Assembly (NCBI RefSeq): GCF_030265065.1
Contig: NC_080415.1
Location: 38,606,001 to 38,670,000 of the forward strand
Direction: 5' to 3'
Origin: Corythoichthys intestinalis
Taxonomy: Eukaryota; Chordata; Actinopteri; Syngnathiformes; Syngnathidae
Length of the DNA stretch: 64,000 nt
The notes below the pieces were generated by a model. It saw nothing but the letters and a program-made list of their open reading frames with translations. It was not told the DNA's origin and did no database searches. The translations under genes were made by a program, and so were the position numbers. Positions 25,531 through 37,000 of this stretch are shown piece by piece (the first letter of the stretch is position 1; each line of letters starts with the position of its first letter).

Positions 25531-26335
25531 AACTTTTGCACTATAAGGCGCCCCTGTCTAAAAGCCGCCACCCACCAAATTTGACACGAAAACGATATTT
25601 GTTCATAGATAAGCTGCATTGGACTATAAGCCGCACCTGCCCTCACTGTATTATGGGATATTTATACCAAAAGATATTAACCGGTAACAGTTGGTCTGAC
25701 AGCGGCATCATACCACCATGAAGCCTTGAACCAATTGGCTGCAAAGCTTTATTGCTTCAAGAAGCTTCATTTGGCCCTTGGGGGAGAGAGTCAACCTCTA
25801 CTGCTACCTGCTGTCACCACTGTTGTTGTCCAATATGCCTCCTAGCATGCATTGCAGCACTACAGATGTAAATAACATTCCAAATTCATGTTCTGTGCTA
25901 ATTATTTCTTCAGTTACTGTTCCAGTTTTTTTCGGTATTTCATAACACTTTATTTGACAGTGGCGCTATAAGACTGTCATTAGACAACCATAACTATGAC
26001 ATGACACTGTCATTCATTAATAAATGCTTATAACAGATGTCATTTATTGTTATTCGGCAAATTATCTCACTTTTGAATGGATGGAAAAGATCCAGAAACT
26101 GAGTTAGTGAAATAATTTGCAGAATTTCACTTAATGCCATCTGTCATATGCATTTAGTCATGCCCGTGATAATGTAATGTCATAATTATGACGGTCTTAT
26201 GACACCGCTGTCAAATAAAGTGTTACCTATTAACCCAAATAATCCACAAATAAGCCACACTGGACTATAAAACGCAGGATTCAAAATGATGGAAAAAAGT
26301 AGCGGCTTATAGTCCGAAAATTATGGTAAGTCCAT
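25531..26335 (+). mobile_element. Family D element (CGGACTATAAGCCGC-type ends), copy 1, with nested MITE
   Basis: It starts ACTTTTGCACTATAAGGCGC and ends AGCGGCTTATAGTCCGAAAA. Another long copy lies at 55838-56703, short ones at 34838-34960, and single ends near 38850 and 41880. The 108-aa minus-strand frame here is chance. Confidence 0.7.
25944..26225. mobile_element. MITE family E nested in family D
   Basis: Ends TAACACTTTATTTGACAG and CTGTCAAATAAAGTGTTA are a perfect 18-bp inverted repeat. It sits at the same place in the family D copy at 55838, so the nest formed before family D spread. Confidence 0.85.
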
Positions 26336-26526
26336 GCTATTGACAGCCATGCAAATGGATGTCTCCCGAAATGTCCCAAAATCGGCAGGAAATGAGGGGA
26401 TATCAACAGGAATTTGTAAAGCTGTAACACACATTTGTACACTTATTTTCAAAATGACACCATTTTAACAATGAAACAATTGACACAAAACAATTAGTGT
26501 TGAAATGTCCATCTAGTCTGATCAAT

Positions 26527-27159
26527 TAGGGGTGTCAAACGATTAAATTTTTTAATCGAGTTAATTACAGCTTAAAAACTAATTAATCGTAATTAATCGC
26601 AATTCAAACCATCTCTAAAATATGCCATATTTTTCTGTAAATTATTGTTGGAATGGAAAGATAAGACACAAGATGGATATGTACATTCAACATACGGTAC
26701 ATAAGTACTGTATTTGTTTATTATAACAATAAATCAACAAGATGGCATTACCATTATTAACATTCTGTTAAAGCGATACATGGATAGAAAGACTTGTAGT
26801 CCTTAAAAGATAAATGTTAGTACAAGTTATAGAAATTTTATATTAAAACCCCTCTTAATGTTCTCGTTTTAATAAAATTTGTAAAATTTTAAATCAAAAA
26901 AATAAACTAGTAGCCCGCCATTGCTGACGCCAATAATTACTTACACAATGCTCATGGGTGCTGAAGCCTATAAAATCAGTCCCACCCATGCGCCAGCAGA
27001 GGGCAACAAAACTCCGAAAAATACAACAAGTACACATTTCACTGTGCTGTCATTTTAATATTTGAGCGGGGCATGTGCGTTAATTGCGTGAAATATTTTA
27101 ACGTCATTAATTGAAAAAATTAATTACCGCCCGTTAACGTGATCATTTTGACAGGCCTA
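26527..27159 (-). mobile_element. Family C MITE, copy 2, perfect target duplication
   Basis: Terminal repeats as in copy 1 in inverse orientation, flanked by TGATCAAT at 26519-26526 and 27160-27167. Confidence 0.9.
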
Positions 27160-27529
27160 TGATCAATATTCAAATTTAGTAGATTAGCCTAATTTGCCAA
27201 ACAAAGTCTGCTAGCTTAAATGTTATGATTGCTAACGTGTGTTTACAATTCTAATAGCAAATCGCTCACACAACTCCACTTACTGTCGCTGTAAAGCTAA
27301 TTACAAATGCATCCACAAACATACAGTATATTAGCTGAAACAACTTACAGCCTCCCGGAAGAAGCGAAAAAGGAAGTACTATAAAAAGTACAGTACTGTA
27401 ACATGTTTGGAACTTCTGTTCAAATAAAAAATACTTTTTTTTGGTATCGGGTCTGGACTTGATGGGGGAAAATATTATGTGATGCCTTAACATTAGCACA
27501 TTATGCCTTTGTGATGCATGATTGCCTCT

Positions 27530-28165
27530 GTGACCATAGTATTGTTTTTTACGCGCCTGGGTTCCATAGTTGGGAGGGAATCTCACGAGATAACTTGTTT
27601 TGCAGCATAGTACGTGCTTGAGTTCCATAGTTAGGAGGGAATCTCACGAGATAGATAAACATTCTACTTTAACCGCTGGGAGCCTCAACTGGGGGGGAAT
27701 CTCATCCCCTTGGGGGGGGGGGGCTCACGAGTTCGGGTGGTGTGTTTTTGCGGGGGCGCGGAGTGGCCACCCGCGTCCCCGCGTCAGACGTGCCTATAAG
27801 AGTCAGGGGATTCCCCAACCCCCCCGAAGTCTGCCAGAGGATTACGTACGGGTCACTTGGCTTTGTTCCTTTGCCGCTTTGCTGGAGCGTTGGCTCTCCG
27901 CTCATTTGTCAACGGTAAGCGATTTTCATTGGTAAGGAACATTTTGTTGTGCTGTAACGGTAACGCGGGGATTACGGGATTGACAAACTAGATCTAACAT
28001 CATCGTTACCACTTGTGTTTTGCTTGTTTTTTGCTTGCCTTTGTGGGATTGTAATCAATAAATCTCATTTATTGTGCATTTTCTAATCAATAAGCATTGT
28101 CTATTGAGCAAAAGTGTGCTGGTTGCTGACTCACCGCGAACCCGGAAATTTCAGAAAACAGGACT
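27530..28165 (+). mobile_element. Possible solo LTR (fossil)
   Basis: A TATA-like CCTATAAGAG is followed by an AATAAA about 260 nt later, and the block ends near ACCCGGAAATTTCAG. No internal genes or partner copy are in the window. The family is not identified and the call is weak. A short direct repeat (GGGAATCTCACGAGATA) occurs twice at 27575-27655. Confidence 0.25.
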
Positions 28166-28811
28166 CTATCGGCAGATTCTCAAAATCAGGTGACTAGGAC
28201 TCGGGTGCAAAAATCCCTATTCGAGACATTACAACAATTGAAAGCAAACCATGAACCGAATGAACTGTTTTAGGTTCATATGAACACTTTTCTACAACAG
28301 ATAGGAGGGAAAATGATTGTAGAAATTCAATGTACAGGTGGGGGGAGGTGCACATGCAAGTGTTCTGGTGTTAGATGTAGATGAGTTTTCTCAGTGCTGA
28401 AGGGGGAATGGGCTGCGGTTGGCTGACCTGCCTGCAGACCATTCTGTGGAAAAGAACAACTTTTTAAATTACCCATACATCACTGTCACGGCAGCACAGA
28501 CGAGGGTGACAGTACTGTGATCACAAGCCGCTCACACATAGCGCTCCTCACTTAACCAACTCAACGGGATGCTTGCAGATGTGACACAAATCTAAACAAT
28601 TAAAATTTGAAGACTCTTTTGAAGCAGAGATGCGACTGCAGAGCCGTCAGGAACCGGCACCATTATTACCTCGTGCTTTTCCTGTCATTTTCTTCTACAT
28701 CTCCTCCCCCTGCCAGCTCCTCATCTAACAGGATGCATCTTAATTGCTGCTAATTAAATTGCTCATGGATTTTAAAAAAAAAAGCATATGTTTTAGTATG
28801 CGTTAAAACTT
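28166..28811. other. No gene or repeat recognised
   Basis: Mixed-composition sequence with no convincing coding frame; another candidate for conserved non-coding DNA, especially about 28400-28770. Confidence 0.25.
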
Positions 28812-28920
28812 GTGTTGCACCGATAAAGATACTAGTACTTTGATTTCTTAGTACTTCCCGATACTGATGCCGTCATGATAGTTCCGTGTCGGTACTGACA
28901 CCGATACTAGTACCGATCAG

Positions 28921-30157
28921 CAGTGTTTCACTGATTGTGCCTCAAAAAAGTAATTTAGTTACTTTACAGACTACTTAATTATCAAAGTAACAAAGTTACT
29001 TTAAAAGTAATTTATCGGTTACTTTTTACCAATTTTTCTCCCTTGCTGTCTCAACATAAGAATGACAACCATAAAATGTCACTGCATGGAATTGACTTTC
29101 CGATAATTGAAATTAAAAGGGAAGATTTTTCACAAGAAGCTTAATCTTCGAGTTAGCGGGTTTGACCTGATATGACCAGGACACGTTTCCCAAATGTCCC
29201 CAAATGATCTGATATGACCAGGACACGCCCCCAAATGTCCCAAAATGACATGATATGACCAGGACATGTCCCCAAACGACCTGATATGACCAGGACATGT
29301 CCCCCAAATGTCCAAAATGACCTGATATGACCAGGACATGTCCCCCAAATGTCCCAAAATGACATGATATGACCAGGACATGTCCCCAAATGACCTGATA
29401 TGACCAGGACATGTCCCCCAAATGTCCAAAATGACCTGATATGACCAGGACATGTCCCCCAAATGTCCAAAATGACCTGATATGACCAGGACATTTCCCC
29501 CAATTGACCTGATATGACCTGGACATGTCCCCCAAAAGACCTGATATGACCAGGACATGTCCCCTAAAAGACCTGATATGACCAGGACATGTCCCCCAAA
29601 GACCTCATATGACCACGACATGTCCCCAAAAACCTGATATGACCAGGACATGTCCCCCAAATGTCCCCAAATGAACTGATATGACCAAGACATGCCCACC
29701 AAATAACCGGATATGATCAGGACATGTCCCCCAAATATCCCCAAATAACCTGTTTTGACCATTACAACTTCCAGAATGAAGGGAAAATATGTTCATTCAT
29801 GGACACACAAAAATCAACATTTCCTCGCACATCTCAACAGGTGGCTACACTGGGCTCGAATGTGCACCCGTGCTCCACACGGCTTTCTCAGTCCCAAAAC
29901 ACTTAGCGCGTGTGACTCGAGACCAAAACAGGAAGTAACTATGAGTGGTTACCATGGAAACTAACGTGTAAGTGGGAACCTTTCTCACAATTTCTATTCA
30001 AAATGCTCTTTGTACATGACTACAATATTATTACACACAGACACTAAGGAAACTAACTTGAAACTAACTAAAATGAACGTGATAGATTGCTCGTTACTGC
30101 AAGAAATTAATCAGGTTACAATAACGCAAGTAACACATTAGTGACTACCAAACACTG
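28921..30157. mobile_element. hAT-type family K element nested in family J
   Basis: Ends CAGTGTTTCACTG and the inverse of CAGTGTTTGGTAGTC are flanked by a perfect 8-bp duplication CCGATCAG (28913-28920 and 30158-30165). It carries the GGACATGTCC array. Confidence 0.85.
29155..29765 (-). repeat. GGACATGTCC tandem array
   Basis: Units of about 33-56 bp read GACCTGATATGACCAGGACA then TGTCCCCCAAATGTCC. I count 11 exact GGACATGTCC palindromes plus near matches. The same unit type, inverted, forms the short array at 18790-19010. Frames of up to 210 aa here are repeat artefacts. Confidence 0.9.
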
Positions 30158-30244
30158 CCGATCAGTATTGATAGGGGTATCAGTATTTGTACTGATACAG
30201 CACTAAAATGGCGTTATCGTATCAGGGAGTACTAAGAAATAACG

Positions 30245-31570
30245 AAATTCATACTCTTCGAGATCTAGTTTCCAACTGCTGGTCAGCCTACCCAAGATGG
30301 CTGCCAACTACATACGGCGCCATTAAAAAGGGAGAAAAGGGACATGCAAACTGTCAAATGGCAGCAAGTTAATATCTCGGCAAGCCGCCTAGGATCGGTT
30401 TAAAGACACTGATGAAGAGCTGTAAGGTATGAGGTCAGGAACTCATCCCACAGCTCTGTAACAAAATCTGACCAGCTAGCACAGCTATTCTCCCAGTCCA
30501 GACCAACCGCGTCATCACCCTCAGCGTGCATTGCGCGGGTAAAACATGGCGCCCTCCGTAGGTCAAAGCATGTACTAAATATTATAGATTTTTAAATAAA
30601 TGGCAATGATATATGTGTGTCTAATAACAATGTAGTAAAAGAGAAAAATTCTGGCTTATTAAAGTCTACAAGTCGAAGTCTAAGGTTCCATTTAAAGGAG
30701 GTAATCACTAGTAGACGCCCAATCCAATTGAAGTGGAAACATTTGCTGCCACACAACCCGCTTCAAATGGATTGGACTTCTAGGACCATCAATGGGTTAG
30801 TGGTATCTGCAAGTCGTCTGCCATTATATTCAGCAACCTACTAAAACACATGAGTGAGTATTAGTGAAATGTCTAACTCTTGAAGAACAGTAACTATTAA
30901 GTGAAATGTTTCTTTTTTTTGTTTGTTTGTTTGTCTTAAATCCCTTAATTGACAGACATTTGTAAACTGAGAATGATTTTACGTCAAACGTTTTACTCAC
31001 CGGGCCAAATTGCTTCAACGGAGTAATGGCGCTACCTGCTGGTGATTCATAGTACTGTCATTATGAGTTGCTTCAATAATTTCATTGTTTTATTTTTGTG
31101 TAATCCTGTTTAGTGATCTGGTTTATGGTTCAGCGTCATTATATGGTGCTGTGCCTGCCCTGGCTCGTTGTTAGAATGTGCATAACAAAGTCAATGGTGT
31201 GGTCACAAACAATGGCAGTCAGTTAGGTATATGATCCATATAGAAATGAAACTGGTTTTTAATTTGATTTAGCTCAGGAGATGATTTAATTCTTTTAGTG
31301 TTAGTTTTTGTGAGTGTGTATGTTTGTGCAAAAGTGCAGAAGCGTATTACAAAGAATGGCAGGTACAGTGTGATACTGCAAAATATATAGTTTGCAATAC
31401 TGTCTTGAGTGCTCAACTAGGGCCACACAAAGTAATTACGACTTACAGAACAAAGTCTAAATATCCCAAGATTAAAGTTGTAATATTACAAGAACAAAGC
31501 CATACGTTGTAAAACTAAAAGTTGCAATAGCCAAAAACAGTATCGGTTCAACGCTAGTTGTTTCCATCTT
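30245..31570. other. No gene recognised
   Basis: AT-rich intergenic sequence, with small repeat-like pieces such as GCGCTACCTGCTGG near 31030. Nothing coding is supported. Confidence 0.3.
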
Positions 31571-31574
31571 TGCA

Positions 31575-33670
31575 CAGGTAGTCACCGGGTTATGAACGAG
31601 TTCCATTCATAGGCTGGCGATGTACCCAAATTTCCACGTAAATCGGAATTAAACCTTTAAGTACCCCAAGATACCCCCTGAACCTTAAAATAACCGTCCA
31701 AAAACAAGTATTATACATAATTTTAATGAGATAAAGTTAAAAAAAATTTTTTTTTTAAAAACTGTGAGGTACGTTGCGTTGAATTCCGTTATATTCGATG
31801 ACTATTCAGGCTTGTTGGAATTTGACCTTTTAGCCAGATTGCCGGAATCACGCCAGCCAAACCGCTGGAACAGTGCTAGCGCAATAGCATACCACACGAA
31901 TGCTATATTTAGACTGTGACTTCGCTATCGTAACGCGGAAGTGGGTCATCATAAACACGCTCTCGCATACAATCCATGTTATTTCTGCTTGTTTTCTCCG
32001 TTAATCTTTCAAAAAAGAACGTGTCGATCAAACACTGCTGGTATGGAATTTGTAGAAACGACTTTAGACATTATGACATATGAAGGATGTTTTCTTCATA
32101 CGTTTCCTGAAACCGAAAACACAGAGAAAAAAATGTGAAGAATGGATCAACTTGCGCGGACGTCAGAAAGACCAATTTAATGCCAGCAAGGTGAAGCCAT
32201 TCACATTTCATATGCAGTAAACATTTTGTTGGGAGGACGAAGAGGTAAGCCATTTTGATATTTGTACTTATTTTTCAACGGTGCGTTTTGCCATGCTGCT
32301 TCTGTCCGACAATGAATGACCTGAAAAAAAATTTAATGGTATCAGACTGTCGCTGTTGTTACCATTTTTTTTTGTACAAAAAACAACTTTAGTAAGGGGG
32401 AAGTGTAAATAATTATCGAATACAGATTTGTTATTAATGAAAAAATTAAAAGTGTTCGCTACAAAAAAATAGCAATGTAAATTACTCCCAACTCCCAAGA
32501 ATGGTCAGAGACATAAGACAACCAGAGGATATAATATATAAGAAAGACAGGGCATATGGTGGTAAATAAAGGATAGATTGTGTCGGAAAAGGTGTCTATA
32601 AAATTAAATAGATAAATAAACATTTTCAGCCCTCGACAATCAAGCCATCTCTTTAATTGAACAGTTGTATTTTCTTCCATATTTTTACCAGTGAATTTAG
32701 CACCAGGGGCATCATTTTCGGACAGAATTGGTTTAGCTGAGTAAACATCTCGTTTGTCTCGTTCTCGATCCGCCTAGCAACAATTGCTAACGTCATAAAA
32801 ATGAATGAGCAAAAGTGATGTGTTGCTTGCGGTACGCCATTCCACCAACCTGTGCCGGTGCCATCCGAACAACCAGACCAAAAGGCCAAAGTCCGCGTGT
32901 TCACCATAGTTATAACCCCTTGTACTGACTGTTTTAAAAGCTGGAAAATGGCTTGGAAACATAAGTTGACAATTTATTCCAAGTAGATGGCAATCATACA
33001 GTAGCGGAAAACAGCAAATAGACCCAGGCGAGGAGGAAAGCTGGCTCCAGGTTCGGCAAACAACAAGTACACAAAAATGTTCCCGAGAAAAGACAGCGCT
33101 AGCTTAAAGAATTAAGTATTTTGAAGGCTCTGGTGAGGCGAGCTGTGGTCCGGGAGAAGGGTGTGTTTGGCTGTTGTTTAGGGTAATTTTCTGTTAAAGG
33201 TTGGGCTGATGAGTCCGTGGGTCACTGTTGCCAAGGCAACCAGAGTCGGAGATTTTGTCAGCTTCAGCGCTGAGTGTTCAAATTCTCAGCTGTGAAGTCT
33301 TCTTGTTATCAGGTGTTCCTTGTGGCAAGACAGGATGTCCCGCCATTGTTCTGGACTGTCCATTGTTGGCCCCCACAGACGAGCTAATGGCAGGATTTGG
33401 TGGTCCAGACGTGCTTGTAGATGTCTTGGCCATCACCTGCTTGTGTTGCTCCATCAGCGTCAATCTCGCTCAGTCAGCTGCATGATGTGCGCAGGTTGGG
33501 CTTCCGTAGTCAGCAGGCATCCTGTATCTGTTATGCCCTTATCTGCCCGATGTCAACTACTCATAATATCGAATATAGTCTACTTGCTTTCTTAAACTAT
33601 GATTTAAATGCTATCCGTTTTATATTGGGTGTGTTAGAGTAATACAAACAGTAAATATGGGATGTATTTA
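31575..33670 (+). mobile_element. Family A element, copy 4, expanded
   Basis: It starts ACAGGTAGTCACCGGGTTAT, keeps TTAGCCAGATTGCCGGAATC near 31830, and regains the family A 3' half from about 32880 to 33670. The middle (about 31890-32870) is not found in other copies and is either an insertion or a part the others lost. Confidence 0.6.
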
Positions 33671-33876
33671 CATGAAATTTAATAGCTACAAAGCTGCTCT
33701 TCAATACAAAACATTCATAATAATAACTGTAGTTGTTGTACATTATTCTACCATTATTCCAGATGAAGATGATGATTTTGATCCAGCCACTGATAACTTT
33801 TGACTCGTTGCATCACTCTTCTGCAATATATTAAATTACCAGACTGGAGTGATATAGGAATAATTCTCTTTATGAG

Positions 33877-33890
33877 TTGATAAGATAAGA
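33877..33890 (+). promoter_or_regulatory. Overlapping GATA-factor sites upstream of ENPP7-like copy 1
   Basis: The run TTGATAAGATAAGA contains two overlapping WGATAR sites about 85 nt before the TATA box. GATA4/6 factors are known regulators of intestinal genes; binding here is inferred only. Confidence 0.35.
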
Positions 33891-33971
33891 TGGAATATTT
33901 TCAAGGGATCATAAATGCAGATTGTCATCTTTCTTGTCACATTTTTCTTAAGTTAAATATTGTGCACTGGT

Positions 33972-33980
33972 TATATAAAA
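33972..33980 (+). promoter_or_regulatory. TATA box of ENPP7-like copy 1
   Basis: TATATAAAA lies 78 nt before the chosen ATG, implying a start site near 34003 and a 5' untranslated leader of about 55 nt. A four-codon upstream frame (ATGAGTCAATGA, 34017-34028) would lie in the leader and overlap the alternative ATG at 34025. Confidence 0.6.
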
Positions 33981-34057
33981 GGTGCCGTACATTTATTTTG
34001 TCCACTAACACAGGGAATGAGTCAATGATCAGTCTCACTGAGTCGTGCGGGCCCAAA

Positions 34058-37000
34058 ATGGTCATGAGTTTGCTCTTCGTGGTCGTCTTGGGACTGGCTA
34101 TCAGCAGCCCTGCTAATGCAGCCCCATTTTCTTCTAGGCGGAATTCTGGATCAACACGGAACAAACTGCTGCTCATCTCTTTCGATGGTTTCCGTTGGGA
34201 TTACGATCAAGACGTGGATACTCCCAATCTGGATAAAATGGCCAAGGATGGTGTGAAAGCGCATTATGTCACGCCACCCTTTCTTACCATCACCAGCCCT
34301 ACACACTTCACCCTGCTTACAGGTAAAACATATTTATCCAATTGCGATCGGAGTTGACATAATGTTATTTCTTTTTCTCGACAGGACGTTATATCGAGAA
34401 TCATGGAGTTATCCATAACATGTGGTTCAACACGACGACTCAGGAGAAGAAGCAGTACTACATGACGCAGTTTGTTGATTCCTACTGGGACAACGGCAGC
34501 TTACCCATTTGGATAACAGCACAGAGACAGGTACGCTAATTTTACAGGCAAAATGTTATTCCAACTCTTTCGAATGAACATTGATGGACGAGCCCATATT
34601 GTAGCGTCTACAGGGACAACGCCAACTTGGTGATAATACACACTCAGCACGAAAACAGTATATAATTTTCATTTTCAATGAATTATACCCACCTGGACGC
34701 CACGAACTGTTTATAAAAAAAGTTGAGCGAGAATTTAAGACAAGGGTCAAGAACTTTTTGGACCGAAAGAGCTAAAAGAACCAACATATTTTAAAATATG
34801 ATCCGAAGAGAGCCAAACAGTGCATGTGTGTAATATACCTTAATTTTCGGACTATAAGACGCACCTGACTATAAGCCGCCACCCACCAAATTTGACACAA
34901 AATGACATTTGTTCATCGAAAAAAAAAATAGTGTCCGATAGTCCGAAAATTACAGTATATCATTCTGTAACTGTATGTTCTGTTGCCAGCTTGTCAAGAG
35001 TCCATTTTGTTAGCAGTTTTTTTCGTGGGCGCATTTAAACGCATCATGCGAGAGTGAGGGCACGCTCAGCTTTTACGAGAACTCGCAGAGTTGTGGTTGA
35101 AATAAATCTTTAGAAAACAACAACAAAAGCCTGACATCGTTGTGAGAGAATTTTATTCATGCTTAACACACAACCATTATACATTTCATATTTTGTATGC
35201 ATTTGTTATGCTTGCATGAGAACATTATAGCATAGCGTATTATTGTTATAATAATCTGTTGTAATCTTTTTGAGCGTGCCTTCTCATGGCCTTGACGACC
35301 AAATATGGACTGTTATGCTCCGTTGTTTTACTATATGCCCTGAATGAATGCAAGGGAGTACAGTGGTTTCTTAGCTTTGTTCCACCCGGCACCAGTATTC
35401 AAGGTCCCAGCTCAAAGATGTTTTTGTAGGGAAAAATACCAAGGCTTGTGAGATGGAGTTTCGTTTCTGGGTAACGTTTTGCTTCACGGGGCGCTTCGGC
35501 GCATGAGTGACACAAACAGACACTGCTATGATGCAGGCCAACTACACATGAAATGACACACATTGTAAACATGTGACAGAAACTATTGCAGATTTTTGTT
35601 GCGTTTTCGTCTCGTCAGACAAAAACTGGCTTCACCTCGTTATGTTTTAGTCTCCCAAAACACGTTTTTACCCCGTTATCGTCTCGTCATTGTCATGAAA
35701 AACGTGTTGGTTGATGAAATATTTTCATTATTGATGATGAAAACAACACTAGTCTGTGCAAAACATTTGTTGGGCAATGTCCCTGTAAATCAAGGCGGTC
35801 CGTCAAGAACCGCTGGATTTTGTTCCAATCGATCCAGCACAGACAGTTTCACCAATGAGGTTTCTGCTAAAACAAGCAGCACCGGACAGAAAACCAACCG
35901 ATGATACTTGTAACACACCATATTGGTGAAAAGGTACCATCGTGTTTGGTTGGAATGAAATCCTGCACCCAACTGCCGCCCTTTGTGGAATCGTTTGGAG
36001 ACCCCTGCTGTAAATAAATAAAATGAACGACTAATGTGGAGAAATAACTTTGGCATTGCTTATACCTTCACTTAGGGACGAAAAGCGGGCTCACTACATT
36101 TTCCTGGCACAGCTGCGACCTACAAAGAAGAAACCGTGAGGGTAAAACAAGTGGAACCTCGTTTCTACGACCATTCTAACGAGACCGATTGGAGGCAAAA
36201 CATTGACAAAGTGATCGGAGAGTGGTTCCACCGACAGGACTTGGATTTTGTATCCTTGTACTTTGGGGAACCGGACAAGGTTGGGCACAAATACGGTCCA
36301 GATTCCCCAGAGCGCCGGGAGATGGTCCAGCAAGTAGATCGAACCGTCGGCTACATCCGGGACGAGATTTATTACCACGGTTTGACCGATCGACTCAACA
36401 TCATCATCACCGCGGACCACGGGATGACGACAGTATTTCGGGGCGAACCGGTCCAGGAGATTATACTGTCGAAGATCCCGGGCTTCAGCTTTTGGGATGT
36501 CAAATTCCATCTGGTTGACTACGGCCCTACTGGAATGCTGCTTCCTAAAGAAGGAAAGCTGGAGAAGGTCTACCAGGCGCTGAAGGGAGCCCACCCTCGT
36601 CTTCACGTGTATAAGAAAGAGGAAATGCCGGAAAGACTACATTATGGCAACCACCCTCGACTTCTTCCCATAATCCTCTTCGCCGATCCGGGTTACGTGA
36701 TCAATGGGGTGAGAAGATTGTTCTTTTGAGTATCTACCGGTTCCATTGATTTGTGGTTTTGTTCTTGAGGACAACCAAAGACTTCACATGTATTGACGGG
36801 ACACTGGGCGCAGTGCGGATAAATAGGGGGCGTGGCCGTCAAAGCTGACCGAATGGAATCACAGACAAAGAGCTTTTTTGTTGAAAATTCTTGTGAATAA
36901 ATACTTAAATTCCTGAATTATTTATAGATATGGCCATAAAACAGTCGATTTTTGGTTGAAAGCAAAAAGAAAGAAAAAACGTGCAGTTAGCATTCGTTTT

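Larger units (their letters stand above)
28812..30240. mobile_element. hAT-like family J element, interrupted
   Basis: TTTCTTAGTACTTCCCGATAC near 28840 is mirrored by the inverse of TATTTCTTAGTACTCCCTGA near 30215-30240. The element is split by the insertion at 28921-30157. Confidence 0.6.

Noticed and set aside
29130-29762. 210-aa minus-strand frame rich in GHVLVISGHFG
   Set aside because: It is the GGACATGTCC tandem array read in one frame; the other frames are equally open.
35596-35904. 102-aa frame in intron 2 of ENPP7-like copy 1
   Set aside because: It spans hAT-like debris and the family N MITE; no splice-compatible coding use is evident.
36222-36518. 98-aa plus-strand frame
   Set aside because: It is an out-of-frame shadow of ENPP7-like exon 3.
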